A stretch of DNA of 64,000 nt from Aquarana catesbeiana (GCF_042186555.1 NC_133333.1:69553055-69617054), one strand, 5' to 3'; positions 31,915 through 44,603 are shown, numbered from the stretch's first letter. Notes: generated by a model not told the origin, from the letters alone. A program made the numbers and translations.

Positions 31915-34595
31915 CCTAAAGATTGTATCGTGGAACGTTAAGGGGCTTCGCTCTCCAAGTAAGCGCATGTCAATTCTTAGACACTTAAAGCGGCTGCGGG
32001 TGGATATGAAGATATCCAACTGACAATCAAATCACTGACATCCGCTAAAGCCCCAGGCCCAGAAGATGGTTATACTGCTGAATTCTACAAGTTAACAAAA
32101 GGCTTTATTCCAGATACTCTGAAACATATTTATGCAGCCATGTGGGATGAGGGCCCCTATCTCCCTACAGGAACGCAGGCACATATCAGATTAACCGCAA
32201 AAAAAAAAAGTAATGAGCCCTCACTTCCAGGATCATACTGACCAATCTCACTAATGTAGACGTCAAAATAATGTCCAAAAAAATTGCGACGCGCTTAGCT
32301 CACCTACTCCCATCTCTATTACACCCGGCCCAATTTTTTGATTTGTCCAGGGACGCTCAGCCACCCTAAACATACGCAAGGTCCTAATGGCGCTAGAATA
32401 CGCTAGATTGAATCCCAAACAGGACGTCGCCATAATGTCACTTGATGCCAAAAAGGCTTTCGACGACATCAGTTTGTCTTGGCTATTTCGTGTGATGGCA
32501 GACTTCGGTTTTTCGGGCCCAATCATACGTTTTTTTACAGCGAATGTATGAATCCCCAACGGTGTGTCTGGTCACCCCCGACTATCTCTGATACGATCCC
32601 CCTGACAAAAGGAACTAGACAGGGATGCCCACTCTTCCCCCTACTATTTAACATGGCAATTGAGCCTTTATCCAGACTACTTAACTCGACTGACTGAGTC
32701 AGTGGCATCACAATAGGTAATCAAACTCTCCGCTGTGCCCTATTTGCTGACGACATATTGTTGTTCTCTACTGAACCCTTAGCAGACTTTGGTAGACTAT
32801 GAAAACTCTTCCAGACTTTCCGACTGCTCAGGCTATTGAATTAACTTCGATAAAAGCGAAGTATTATCGCTCCATCCCAAGTTGTCTGCCAAATGGCGAC
32901 ACCGATCTCCTTTAGCCATAGCAACGCATCATATCCCATATCTAGGCATTCATATTGGTCGAGAACCTTCCTCTTTATATATGCACTCAACTTCCCACCG
33001 TTAATATAAAAAAATTTGTAAAGGAGTTGGAAGCTTGGGCAGCTCTCGCTCTTTGGGAGATATCACCTTTTCGAAATGGTGTCGTTTGCACGCCTACTTT
33101 ACCCTATGCAGACCATTCCTCTTTTAATAAAGCACTCGGATATAAAAAAAATTCGCAAGGCATTATCCGCCTTTTTGTGGTCTCGCAAAAAATCACAAAT
33201 TGCCCTACTAAAACTATGTCTCCCGAAGTCTGAAGGAGGGGCGGGCTTGCCCAATATATACGTTTTTATAAATCTTGCCTGCCTACTCAGACAGGGTCTT
33301 GACTGGATATCTGGTAAATCTAGATACTCCAATACCATCCTCGAGCGTGCCTTGACCTTTCCATATGCCCTACCAGCCATTCTCCACTCAAACGCTAACA
33401 AGCTACCAACATACCTCAAGTCAAGTGTACTCATCAGGGACACAATTATAGCCTGGAGAGAGGTACGGAGACTGCTGGGACTACCCTCCAATATCTCCTG
33501 CCAATCCAAGGCAACCCGATGTTTCTCTCATCCACCCTACACAAAGCCTTTGACCAGTGGAGTGCTAAGGGTCTTATCAACACTACCTCAATATACCTTA
33601 ATAACCCTGGTGAATTTAAATCCTTCCAAACCCTGTCAAGGGAATTCTCCCTACCAGCAACACATATTTTCTTTTACCATCAACTGGTCAGTTAATTACG
33701 GTCCTGTTACGGACCTGAAACTGATTCCCTCCAAAAGTCCTTTATTGACACTGTGCTACAAAGGGCTGACTATTCCATTTCCAGCTTATACTCTCATCTT
33801 ATTGCCCATCCGACTGCCAAGTATCATCTTAAACTGTTTCAAAAGTGGGCCAATATATTTTGACGAGGAAGACCTTCCGGAGAAAAGCCTTGAAGGATAC
33901 AGACAAGTTCACAGACTTACTGTATCCGAAACATGGCTTGAAACGCAATTTAAAATCTATTCTTGGGGCATACTACCCTTTCCGTATCAACAAAACAGAT
34001 CCAGCTCAGGAGCCGTGCCCCTGGTGTTCCGCACCACGCCCCACACTGGTTCACCGCCTCTGGGAGTGCCAATCCACTATCACATACTGGAACTCTGTAC
34101 TGAACTTTATATACAAGATCACTAAAATACGGATCCCAAGGCATTACCTTATATGTCTGTTTGGGTGTGAACCACCGTTATCCACACCACCAGAAAAGAG
34201 TCCACTTCACATCTCCCACTGGATGCATATATGCCCCCTGGTGGCCCGCAGGACTATCATGTAGCACTGGATCAAGCCAACACCGCCAAATTTACCGGTG
34301 GTGAAAAAAGCACTCTTGTCGCTCTTTTATCTGGAAAGGTTGGACACCATGGTATTGAACTTTCGTCCCACCTCATGATTTTTCATGAGATGGTGTAAAT
34401 TCATGGAGCACGTTCTCCCAAGAAGAACTACAAAAACTCATGCAACCATTTCGCTACACTGATTGGTATCTCAAACGAGACCTTACAAACTCTCTAGGCA
34501 ACCTTAAATTATCCAATCTGTCGAATCCCTCTGCGTTTTTTCCGCCCTGAACTACAAAAACAAATTTTGGAGGCTCCTTGACGTTCGTGATTCTT
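31915..34595 (+). pseudogene. L1 'C' ORF2 with endonuclease deletion
   Basis: The start (KIVSWNVKGLRSPSKRMSIL) is a normal endonuclease opening. After about 25 codons (near 32005) the sequence jumps directly to the region before the reverse transcriptase (DIQLTIKSLTSAKAPGPEDG), removing most of the endonuclease and linker. Reverse transcriptase motifs follow in several frames: VAIMSLDAKKAFDD, TKGTRQGCPLFPLLFN, and LFADDILLFST at about 32740-32775. A long open stretch (33076-34125) and WCSAPRPTLVHRLWEC (about 34015-34070) form the C-terminal cysteine-rich region. It is inactive. Confidence 0.85.
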
Positions 34596-34609
34596 CAATA
34601 CCCTCACAT

Positions 34610-34719
34610 AGTTACATAGTTACATAGTAGGTGAGGTTGAAAAAAGACACAAGTCCATCAAGTCCAACCTATGTGTGTGATTATGTGTCAGTATTACATT
34701 ACATATCCCTGTATATTGA
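34610..34719 (-). mobile_element. CR1-like 3' tail fragment
   Basis: This is nearly identical, in reverse complement, to the last 110 bp or so of the CR1-like element ending at 41356 (shared GGTTGGACTTGTGTC and CCTACTATGTAACTATG). It is a severely 5'-truncated insertion within L1 'C'. Confidence 0.85.
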
Positions 34720-37583
34720 CTATCATGTAGCACCTGTCAACATCACCCACCACCACTGCTCTGACTAGATGAATATATGTTGGCTATCTTAATTCTCCAA
34801 ACGTTGCTTCCACTCCTAAACACTTAGTGCCTTATGTTATCCTGTAACTTCAACATGTTAAAAAAATGTTACACAGTCTATTTACCACGTACTAATGTAA
34901 TGTAAAAAAACCCAATAAACATTATTCAAAAAAGTGACTGATTCATACTGTTGGGACACATACTGTTAGATGCTAATGTCATCAACTCCAGCCACCTGTC
35001 TGTTGTCTTCTATAATGTAAATGAGTCTAGTCTGGCTTGCCACAGCTAAGTGTCTTTCACCCATTGTTGTTTGTGCTAATTAACCCTGCAATTGTATGAA
35101 GGAGTTCTGTGTTGATATGTATGATAATGTATAATCTACTGTGTGAAGCTTGGTGACAACAAGTCTGACCTGTAGTAGGGCTAGGAGATTTTCTTTAAAA
35201 AAAAAACAAAAAACTCGATTCACGATTCGAATCAAGTTTTTTTTTTTTTTTTTTTTTTTTTTTTATCTTTATTTTTAATTTTTAAGTTTTACAACACAGA
35301 ATGACTTCACAGCAGGATAACATCCAACAGGTAGAAGGGGGGAAAGGGAGAGGAGAAGAGGGAGAAAAAATTAAAAAGGAGGGGGGAAGGGGGTTACAAT
35401 AGGGATCATGTTATCCGGTCAAGGTGTAAACAATAACTATGTAAATCTGAGGCATGCCCACATCCATCAGCCATGAAAGCACCCTTCCTGTCCTGGACAA
35501 TCAATCCCTATGGACAGGCCTCCCCTCTCCATTCGGGGGGAGGTAGAGTGACTATAAGCTTTAGGCCCATAAACGTTTTGCACATGGCTCCCCCTACGCA
35601 TTTGTCATGAGTGTACCTGAAAAAGCCTGGCACGGTCAGTAACTTGTTGACCGTCAAGAGGGTTTGAAAAGGAAGTGATAAGTACACTGAGATTGTAACA
35701 CAACCTTTAACACTTAACAACCATAACAAGGAGAATAGATAAAAAAAGGAAAGGGATTATGAATAGAAAAAGGATGATTAAGGTATAGTAAGCTAAAAGA
35801 GTAGAAGGTAGATGGAACTGGTCTCACTGGATATATTGAGGTATTTGGTACACAATAAGCAGACCTCGAAGAGGTTGAGGGATGGTTCGCCTTGACACGG
35901 CTCCCAAAGGAAGGATCTGCTAGAGTAAGTAGGGCTACATCTAAACTAGATGATACTATCGTTGTGTCATGTACGTGGGATTTCCAGGCTGACCACATTA
36001 GGTCAAATCTCGCACGAGTGTTCCTGCACGTGGCAAGCCAACTTTCTGCCTCCATGATCTCCCCCACCTTCCCCAACCAATCTGTCTCGCTTGGAATATG
36101 CAAGCTCTTCCAATGTATAGGAATCAGGTGTTTTGCTGCATTGAGGAGGTGGGGGAGAACACTTCGTTTATAACGAGACAAGGGCATGGGAGGGACGTGG
36201 AGCAAGTGCTTTGGCAGAGCTGGGATTTCTATGTCCATACAGTCTGAGATGTGTTTACCAACCATATCCCAGAACGGTGTCAGCATTGGGCACTCCCACC
36301 AAATATGGAGGAATGTGCCTTTCATTCCACATCCCCTCCAGCACCCGTCAGAAGCAGAAGGAAACATTGTAGCCAGAGTAGTACCATCTCGATAGATTCA
36401 AAGACCCAGGAAAATAATTATAAAATTCTATCGAGCTTGTGTGGGTCAGGCGGTATAGGTGGCGGAACTGTTCCTCTGTGAATTCAAATTGGACGTCTCT
36501 CTCCCATTCTTTGATAAACTGTTTTTTGGGGCTTGGTATTGCTGTCTCTAGTAATCCATATAGTGCCGAGATCATGTGAGGTATAGGTTCTATGGACATC
36601 CACATACTTTCGAACTGTCAGAGTGGTTTTGATCGGTGCCTGTCTAGTACATTTGGCTATAAAAGTCTCTAACTGGCGGTGTCTCCAGAAGTCAAAGGGG
36701 AAGCTTCCATATCGTTCTCGTAAGGTGGAGAGTGAGGTCAGTGAGCCCCCCTCCATAAATTTTGCCAAACTAACAATTCCGTCCCCCGTCCATGTTTTAA
36801 GTGAGGTTTTCTGTTCCCTCAGAGGAAACCACGGGTGTCCACCCACTGGCGCCAACTGAGACGTCCGCGGCGCCGGGGCTAGGCGTGCGTTCACTCCATC
36901 CCATAATTTCAGGGAGAGCAATGTCAGTGGGGAGACCCAATCAGAAAGCCCCCTATCCCCAACGGGGACCCAGGGTGCATACGACAGGTCCCGGCCCACC
37001 ATTGTTTTCTCCAGGGGAACCCACAGCTTAAGAGTGGCATGGAACTTCCAGTTCAGGATGCGTTGTAGGGCAATCACCTGGTAGTACTGGACTATGTTTG
37101 GTATGCCCAGTCCCCTCTTTAATTTAGATCTTTGTAGTGTTGCCATAGCAAGACGTGGCTTCTTACCGCCTCATACAAACTTAATAAAGGGGCTGCGCAA
37201 ATCGGTGAAGAAACGTTTTGGCAGTTGTATTGGTATCATTTGCAAGAGGAAAAGAATACGGGGCAATATAGTCATTTTTAGGATATTCGTCCTGCCCTCC
37301 CATGTGAAAAGGGCCTTGTCCCATGCTGATAAATCTTGGGAAATCTTTTTGAACAAGGGAATATAATTACATGAATACAGGGAGTCTAGTTTATCTGTAA
37401 GCTGAATGCCTAGATATGTCATAGAGGGTGTGGACCACTTGAAAGGGAAAGATCCCTTTCGGGAATTAGTTAGGGAGGGGGGGACGGTAATCCGCAAGAT
37501 CTCCGACTTTGAGTAGTTTATCCTGAAGTTAGAAACCTCTCCATACTGTTTAGTTCTTTCATCAGGTTCGGCAATGAGACTAA

Positions 37584-37972
37584 TGCCGCGTACACGCGAG
37601 CGGACTTTACGGCAGACTTTACCCGGCGGATGGGATTTCGTCGGACAATTTGATCGTGTGTGGGCTCCAGCGGACTTTGTTTTCTCAAAAGTTGGATGGA
37701 CTTAGATTTGAAACACGTTTCAAATCTATCCGAAGGACTCGAGTCCGGTCAAAGTCCGCTCGTCTGTATGCTAGTTCGACGGACAAAAAGCCACGCTAGG
37801 GCAGCTATTGGCTACTGGCTATGAACTTCCTTATTTTAGTCCAGTCGTACGTCATCACGTACGAATTCGACGGACTTTGGTTGATTGTGTGTAGGCAAGT
37901 CCGTTCATCAGAAAGTCCGTCAAAGTCCACCGGGCAAAGTCTGCCGTAAAGTCCCCTCGTGTGTACGCGGCA
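37584..37972. mobile_element. Harbinger-type MITE in L1 'E' reverse transcriptase
   Basis: This 389-bp element has inverted ends TGCCGCGTACACGCGAGCGG and its near complement, with a TAA duplication on both sides (37581-37583 and 37973-37975). That is the 3-bp target typical of PIF/Harbinger. It has no coding capacity. It splits the ORF2 frame just after the YADD box. Confidence 0.92.
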
Positions 37973-39366
37973 TAAGGGGTACACAACATGGAATAATATG
38001 TCATCCGCATAAGCAGAGAGTTTGTGCTCATGAGAGCCCGCTTGTACTCCCCTAATATCTGGATTACCTCTGACCCTCTGTAGTAGTGGTTCAAGGACCA
38101 ACGCAAACAGAAGGGGGGAAATCGGGCACCCCTGTCTCGTGCCGTTCCGGATGGGGAATGTTGTAGAGAGGGTGCAGTTTACATTGACCTGGGCGGTGGG
38201 GGACACCTATAGGGTTGAAATCCACTGTAGCATATGCGGGCCCAAGCCTGTACTCTAGAGCACAGCGTTCAGAAAGACCCAGTCCACGCGTTTGAACGCC
38301 TTCTCAGCGTCCGTGGACAAAATCAAGTATGGAGGCATCCAATCGCGTGTACGTGCCCAGTGGACAAGCTGGAGAGCCCTATTAGAATTATCCCTGGCCT
38401 CCTTTCCCACTATAAAGCCCGTCTGGTCCGCATGTACCAAGTGGGACATCAGGTGTTTAAGACGATTGGCAAGTATCTTAGAAAAAAGTTTTAGGTCCGT
38501 GTTCAGCAGGGAGATTGGACGGTAACTCTGTGGCTGGGAGGGATCTTTTCCCTCTTTTGGGAGTACTGTGATGTGCGCCAGAGAAGTCTCCTTTGGGAGG
38601 CTTCCTTGAATTGCTAAAGAGTTAAGGAGGGTGCAAAGAGGACCCTGTAGTGTGTCAAAGAATTTGAGGTAATATGCCCTGGTGAGGCCGTCAGGCCCAG
38701 GGCTTTTGCCTGTGGGCAGAGACTTTATCATGGACAATAATTCATGTGTAGTGATTGGGTGCTCTAGATCCGTTGCTTGTTCTAAAGATATTGTAGGGAG
38801 CCTTACCATAGAGACTGAGTCTGCTATCTTAGATTTTTTTTAAGGGCTATATCTGCCGGAGAGGAGGCGGAGTCCAGGTCATACAGGGCCGCATAGTAGT
38901 CGCGGAACAGATGCTATTTTTGAGGTGTGGTGTGTTGGCGCTCCCATAGGGGAATGCAATTTATTAACATGTGCCAAGAGCCTCTTTACGGAGAGCCCAA
39001 GCCAATAGCCTTCCACACTTGTTGCCGTGTTTAGTAAATGTGAGCCATGTAAAGTAGTTTACGGTTTATTTGGCGGTCTAACAGTTTTGAGAAAAGCTGT
39101 CTTAGCTCGCTTAAGCATCGGGCCTCAACAAGGTCCGAAGTTCGTTTATGACTGAGCTCAGCTTGTTGTAATGCTTGTAGTACTCTCTGGAAGTCCGCCT
39201 GCCTTTCCTTTTTGAGTTTAGTTCCTAAGGCAATAAAAGTGCCATGGACCACTGCCTTGTGACCCTCCCATAAAATGCCATCACTAACCTCCCCATTAGC
39301 ATTTTCTGTGAAATAATGGGTCAAAGTCTCCTGTACCCCTGCCGCCACTCCTAAGTCATCTAACAA

Positions 39367-41356
39367 ACTACACTACACTAAACTAAACTACAAACCTTGC
39401 TAAAAGGCATAAATTGGGATAAAATATTAGGAACAAAGAATACGGAGGAGAGATGGGTTTGCTTTAAGTGCATATTAAATAAGGGCATTAGCCAATGTAT
39501 CCCATTGGGTAATAAATTTAAAAGAGCGAACAAAAATCCTGGATGGCTTAACTCCAATGTAAAAATGCATATAAAAGCAAAGGAGAAGGCCTTCAAAAAA
39601 TACAAGGTTGAGGGATCATCCTCAGCATTCAGACTTTATAAAGAATGCAACAAGAAATTTAAGGGTGCAATTAGGATGGCTAAGATAGAACATGAAAGAC
39701 ACATAGCGGAGGAGAGCAAAAAACTGCAGTGTTTATCCTCATGACACAACACAGGACGCACCTCCATGGTTAACAGAGGACAGAATTAAAATTAGACTTG
39801 AGAAACTTAACATTAATAAATCACCGGGACCAGATGGCTTGCATCCGAGGGTACTTAGGGAACTCAGTCAAGTGGTTGCTAGACCGTTGTTCCTAATTTT
39901 TACAGATAGTCTACTGACTGGAATGGTACCAGCTGATTGGAGAAAAGCCAATGTAGCACCAATATTTAAAAAGGGCCCAAAATACATCCTTGGGAATTAC
40001 AGACCAGTTAGCCTAACATCAATAGTATGTAAACTCTTGGAGGGGATGATAAGGGACTATATACAAGATTTTAGTAATAAGAACGGTATCATTAGCAGTA
40101 ATCAGCATGGATTCATGAAGAATCATTCTTGCCAAACCAATCTATTAACCTTCTATGAGGAGGTGAGCTGCCATCTATATAAAGGAAGGCCCGAAGACGT
40201 GGTGTATCTGGATTTGCAAAAGCATTTGACACAGTTCCCCATAAACGTTTACTGTACAAAATCAGGTCCGTTGGCATGGACCATAGGGTGAGTACATGGA
40301 TTGAAAACTGGCTACAAGGGCGAGTTCAGAGGGTGGTGATAAATGGGGAGTACTCAGAATGGTCAGGGGTGGGTAGTGGGGTTCCCCAGGGTTCTGTGCT
40401 GGGACCAATCCTATTTAATTTGTTCATAAACGACCTGGAGGATGGGATAAACAGTTCAATCTCTGTATTTGCAGACAATACTAAGCTAAGCAGGGCAATA
40501 ACTTCTCCGCAGGATGTGGAAACCTTGCAAAAAGACCTGAACAAATTAATGGGGTGGGCGACTACATGACAAATGAGGTTAAATGTAGAAAAATGTAAAA
40601 TAATATATTTGGGTGGCAAAAATATGAATGCAATCTATACACTGGGGGGAGAACCTCTGTGGGAATCTAGGATGGAAAAGGACCTGGGGGTCCTAGTAGA
40701 TGATAGGCTCAGCAATGGCATGCAATGCCAAGCTGCTGCTAACAAAGCAAACAGAATATTGGCATGCATTAAAAGGGGGATCAACGCCAGAGATAAAACG
40801 ATAATTCTCCCACTCTACAAGGCTCTGGTCCGGCCGCACCTGGAGTACGCTGTCCAGTTCTGGGCACCAGTCCTCAGGAAGGATGTACTGGAAATCTAGC
40901 GAGTACAAAGAAGGGCAACAAAGCTAATAAAGGGTCTGGAGGATCTTGGTTATGAGGAAAGGTTGCGAGCACTGAACTTATTCTTTCTGAAGAAGAGACG
41001 CTTGAGAGGGGATATGATTTCAATTTACAAATACTGTACTGGTGACCCCACAATAGGGATAAAACTTTTTCGTAGAAGAGAGTTTAATAAGACTCGTGGC
41101 CACTCATTACAAATAGAAGAAAAGAGGTTTAACCTTAAACTACGTAGAGGGTTCTTTACTGTAAGAGCGGCAAGGATGTGGAATTCCCTTCCACAGGCGG
41201 TGGTCTCAGCGGGGAGCATTGATAGCTTCAAGAAACTATTAGATAATCACCTGAATGACCGCAACATACAGGGATATACAATGTAATACTGACACATAAT
41301 CACACACATAGGTTGGACTTGTGTCTTTTTTCAACCTCACCTACTATGTAACTATG
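39367..41356 (+). mobile_element. CR1-like LINE, 5'-truncated
   Basis: A 2-kb insertion in L1 'E' in the opposite orientation, flanked by TAACAA (39361-39366 and 41357-41362). It encodes the reverse transcriptase and C-terminal part of a CR1-group LINE and ends in a repeated TATGTAAC-type tail with no poly(A), as CR1-group elements do. The short fragment at 34610 is the same family. Confidence 0.88.
39397..41286 (+). pseudogene. CR1-like ORF2 (reverse transcriptase), broken
   Basis: The reading is almost continuous across a few frameshifts or stops. Motifs are NWDKILGTKNTEERW (39405); INKSPGPDGLHPRVL (about 39815-39855); WRKANVAPIFKKG and NYRPVSLTSIVCKLLE (39940-40050); NQHGFMKNHSC; DVVYLDLQKH; GSGVPQGSVLGPILFN (40375-40420); FADNTKLSRAI, where the usual FADD is FADN; EKDLGVLVDDRLSNG; and RPHLEYAVQFWAPVLRKD (40830-40880). 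The C-terminal domain is RRLRGDMISIYKYCTG and RMWNSLPQAVV (41000-41200). The changed catalytic aspartate adds to the evidence that it is dead. Confidence 0.9.
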
Positions 41357-42896
41357 TAACAAGTTCTCATTCAGTCTCCAGGTCTTTGTTTTAGCTAAGG
41401 CTTTAGTTAGTGAGAATGTAAGTGTCACTGGTGCGTGGTTGGAAATCGTGATCTGCTCTATAGTCGTCCCTAGTAAGAAGTCCAGAGTTCCCTGGTCTAC
41501 CAGTAGCAAGTCAATTCTAGTGTACACTTTGTGGACACTTGAATAGTAGCTATAATCTCTTTCGGAGGCATGCATAGCTCTCCAGCAGTCCGTCAATGTG
41601 TGGCCCTGGAGAGTTTTCCGGAAGTGTCTTAAAAAGGAGTGGGAATGAGTGGATCTGTTCGCTGAGGTATCTATCTCCGGGTCTGGGCTAATGTTGAAGT
41701 CCCCTCCCAAAATTAGTCTGCCCTCCCTGAAATCTGCCAACCTAGAGAGGGTTTGGTCTATGAACGTGAGCTGTTGTGCATTAGGAGCATATAGTGTGGC
41801 AAATGTGTATGTTTGTCCCATTATGGTGCCCTTCAAGAACACATAGCCCCCTGTGGATCTATTCTGTGATCTAAGGGTTGAAACAAGCAAATTTTATGTA
41901 TGGCTATGGCCATCCCTTTGGATTTTGGTTTTGGGGAATTGCTCAGATACCATCGCGAAAATATGTGGGTGTGTAATTTTATGTGGGTGGGTAATTTTAG
42001 GTAGGGAGGAGTCAGTGATATGGGTCTCTTGTAAGAATAGCACCTGAGCTCCAAGTCTTTTCACTTCTAACCACAGCCTATTTCTTTTGTTGGGGGAGCA
42101 CATGCCACATACATTATGACACTACCTTAATTATAGCCATGATGCGTTAGAGTGGGTTGTCCAGGCGACCATCCCGGTTCCAAGGAGTCCGGTGAGAGCT
42201 CCGCTTTCTGGGAAAAAGAAGTAAGACAGGAAACAGAGAGAGGGGGATAAGAAAGAAAAGAGCAAGACCTAAAATGAACAAAACATCTTACAGTGCAATT
42301 CCACTAGTGCCTCATAGGCCTCAAGTGGATTTACCCTAAGTTGTTTGCCTGACTCACATATCCCCCCTATTATAGGGGAGGCACGTGAGTGTGGCAAAAC
42401 ACCCATATCTGGGCTAACACCCAATACGGGTAAAACTAAGTGGGAGTCGTGATCGGACATAGGAAGCCAGGAAGTTCCTGCTCCCAACAAAGGCAAAAGC
42501 GGTAATTGTCCGGTGAATCAATGCTTGGCCAGTCCTTATAAAAAAAGAAAATACAACAAAAACCATGTGTCCGATAGTATACTGCAACAATATTGTCCTG
42601 TGGTAACCTCAATGGTTTTCCCCCCTCTGAGTGTGGCAATGGAGAGAGTGACTAAATGGGGAAAAAAAAATAAAATAAAGGGCAAAATAGTAGAGAAAAA
42701 AGGTGTTCCAGTGCAGAGGTTATCAGAGGTGCACCTGAGAAAAAAAGGTATGCGTGCGGGCATTTCAGTCTCCTGCGAGGGGTTCCTGTCTCGCAGTTGC
42801 AGAGGAGGAGCAATTGCGGTTCTGTGGGTTCCGGTTGTTGCGGGTCTGCTGCCAGGGTTGGGGTGCCGGTGCTGTTTGAATATCCGTGGACACCCT

Positions 42897-43933
42897 TCAA
42901 TCAGGGAAATCCACAGGCTCCAAATTTAGTTGTGCCAAAAAACATGGGAGGTCGTCTTTGGTGCGCAGACTGGCAGATTTTCCATCTCTTCCTGCATGAA
43001 GACTAAAAGAGAACACCCATCTATAGGTGATGCCAGCTGTGCAAAGGGACTCCAGTAGGTGTTGCAATGCTCTGCGCTGCATCAGGGTGCGCCGGGACAA
43101 ATCCTGGTAGAAAAACAGGTGGGCTTCATCAAAGTCAAAGTAGGGACGTTTGCGCATAAGCTGCATTATTTGGTCTTTGACTGTGTACCTGTGCAGCTTG
43201 CAGATTATATGACGTGGATTTTCTGCATCTTGAGAGGGGGGTCGGAGGGCCCTGTGTGCCCTGTCAATCTCAACGGCTTCATTTGGGGAGAGGCCTAAAA
43301 TTTCCTTGAATATGCCTTGCAGTGTAGGAACCATATCCTTGACTCCGGTTGCCTCTGGTAATCCCCTTAAGCGTATGTTAGACCTGCGACTACGGTTCTC
43401 ATAATCATCAAGTTGTGAGATTAAAGTCTCTATTCGTTGGTCTTGTGCTGTACACTTATCCCTGAGCTGGATGATGGCTGGCAGGGCTTCCTATACGTCT
43501 GTTACAGGGTTTCTAGCCTGTTGCCTATTTGGGTAGTGTCTGCTTGTAGTTGTTCTATGTCCTGTTTTAAAGGCTTTTTCAACCCTGGTGGGGAAATGTT
43601 CCAGGGGTTTCTCTGGTAGGGAGAGACCATATGTGCTGCTTTTAAGTCCCTGTCCCCCATGAGCTCAGAGGCATCCAATCCCTGGTCTAATGAGGCTGAA
43701 GAACCCGGGGATTCAGGGGGAGCGGTGTCTCCTACCAGTTGTGGAGACTGGATGGGGGACCTAGCAGGCTGTGGCTGTGTATGGAGTCCCGCTGCAGCGT
43801 CCGTCCCTTCCCAGCCACCATTTTGTGTCCCGCCACGCGGCTGCCCTCTGCCACTGAAATAAGCTCCTATGGAGCCGGTACCTAGCTGTGCGGGTCCCCT
43901 GTTTCTGGAGGAGGCTCTCCGGTGCTGGGACAT
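42897..43933 (-). pseudogene. L1 'E' ORF1
   Basis: The ATG at 43933 (MSQHRRASSRNRGPAQLG) opens a low-complexity N-terminus and then a coiled-coil-like stretch (DIEQLQADTTQIGNRLETL, about 43560-43502). After a break of about 170 bp with frameshifts, the RNA-binding core is open from 43334: FKEILGLSPNEAVEIDRAHR, PRHIICKLHRYTVKDQIM, QRRALQHLLESL and GKSASLRTKDDLPCFL. It resembles ORF1 of L1 'A' (same IDRxHRAL and LxRRALxxLLE words). It is slightly broken but among the best-preserved genes here. Confidence 0.85.
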
Positions 43934-44089
43934 ACCAGTGGGGTCCGTGTAGGGTCCAGAAATCCGCCGGATCAGGCTATTTGTGCTGCTGTATGTGAGG
44001 AGCTGTGGAGGTCTGCTTCCTCACTCGGCCATGTCCAAGGCACCCCCCCCCCCCCCCCGAATCAAGTTTTTTTTTTAATTTATTTTTGA

Positions 44090-44292
44090 CACCGCGCCGG
44101 TCGTGAGGAGCTGCGGGCGGGAGTTTTTAGGCGAGGCCGTGGCTTCGGCCTAGTCCGCGGCGTCCGGCCTAGGGGAGCTGCAGGCAGCTTTTAGGCAAGG
44201 CTTCGGCCTAGTCCGTGGCGTCCAGCCTAGCGGACTAAGCCGCGGCCTCGCCTAAAAACTCCTGCCTGCAGCTCCTCACGACCGGCGCAGTG
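44090..44292. repeat. GC-rich hairpin inside the hAT element
   Basis: CACCGCGCCGGTCGTGAGGA at the left is matched in reverse by TCCTCACGACCGGCGCAGTG at the right. The inner arms around TTTTTAGGCGAGGCC and GGCCTCGCCTAAAAA also pair, enclosing a duplicated GGCTTCGGCCTAGTCCG block. Its GC content contrasts sharply with the AT-rich neighbours. Confidence 0.9.
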
Positions 44293-44570
44293 AAAAAAAA
44301 AATTCTAAAAATTGATTTGCTTAAATTTTGAATCTATTTGACCTCCTCAACTCGATTCAAGATTTAAATCGTGTTTTTTGGGGGTTTTTTTCCCCCACGC
44401 CCTAACCTGTAGTGAAATCCTGATTAATCAGAACAATGCTCAGAAGGGCACGGAGTCACATCGGCTGCTTTAAGTGATTAGTTAATTAGCTCATGTTAAT
44501 TAGGTTTCTGGTTACAGGTGTATTGTTGTAAGAGTAATATGAGCAGGAGGGGGGGGACCTCCTCTTCTAC

Positions 44571-44603
44571 TGTATATAAGACTTGTATTTTGGTTCTAAT
44601 AAA
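44571..44603 (+). promoter_or_regulatory. LTR 1 TATA-like box and poly(A) signal
   Basis: TGTATATAAG (44571-44580) followed by AATAAA (44598-44603) is a typical LTR arrangement of promoter and polyadenylation signal. LTR 2 has the equivalent pair, TATATA near 63204 and AATAAA at 63226-63231. Confidence 0.55.

Larger units (their letters stand above)
30283..34932 (+). mobile_element. L1-like LINE 'C', internally deleted
   Basis: An L1 on the plus strand is inserted in LTR 1, flanked by AGTGACTGATT at 30272-30282 and 34933-34943. Its 3' end is AATAAACATTATTCAAAAAA. It has a degraded ORF1 and an ORF2 that has lost nearly all of its endonuclease. A CR1 tail fragment (34610-34719) sits in its 3' part. 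Confidence 0.9.
35714..42110 (-). pseudogene. L1 'E' ORF2 (endonuclease, reverse transcriptase), interrupted
   Basis: The order on the minus strand is as follows. Endonuclease start and AQVLFLQETHITD box at 42103-41990. FATLYAPNAQQ, LILGGDFNISPD and YTRIDLLLVDQ at 41890-41480. Linker across the CR1 insertion, where the frame NENLL|DDLG resumes. Reverse transcriptase at 38809-37990 with KSPGPDGLTRAYYLKF, YRPISLLNTDLKLFSKIL, DAEKAF, NGTRQGCPISPLLFA and the catalytic SAYADDILFHV. A Harbinger MITE follows, then TYLGIQLTDKLDSLY and WEGRTNILKMTILPRIL (37497-37180). The C-terminal cysteine motif is CWRGCGMKGTFLHIWWEC (about 36340). Frameshifts occur at several points. Confidence 0.9.
35237..44057 (-). 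mobile_element. L1-like LINE 'E', near full length
   Basis: A complete L1 layout lies on the minus strand: 5' G-run and leader (44057-43934), ORF1 (43933-42897), spacer, ORF2 (about 42103-35714), 3' UTR and poly(A) tail (T run at 35237-35264 as written). The target duplication CGAATCAAG is at 35228-35236 and 44058-44066, extended by T residues. It carries a CR1 insertion (39367-41356) and a Harbinger MITE (37584-37972). Confidence 0.92.
35176..44404. mobile_element. hAT-type element hosting L1 'E'
   Basis: The left tip is TAGGGCTAGGAGATTTTC and the right tip ..CCCCCACGCCCTA, with a perfect 8-bp duplication ACCTGTAG (35168-35175 and 44405-44412). Without the L1 it is about 410 bp (35176-35236 plus 44058-44404) with no coding capacity, and it carries a GC-rich hairpin. 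It is inserted in LTR 1. Confidence 0.9.

Noticed and set aside
33099..33509. 136-codon frame on the minus strand
   Set aside because: Shadow of L1 'C' ORF2 on the plus strand, which carries the recognisable motifs.
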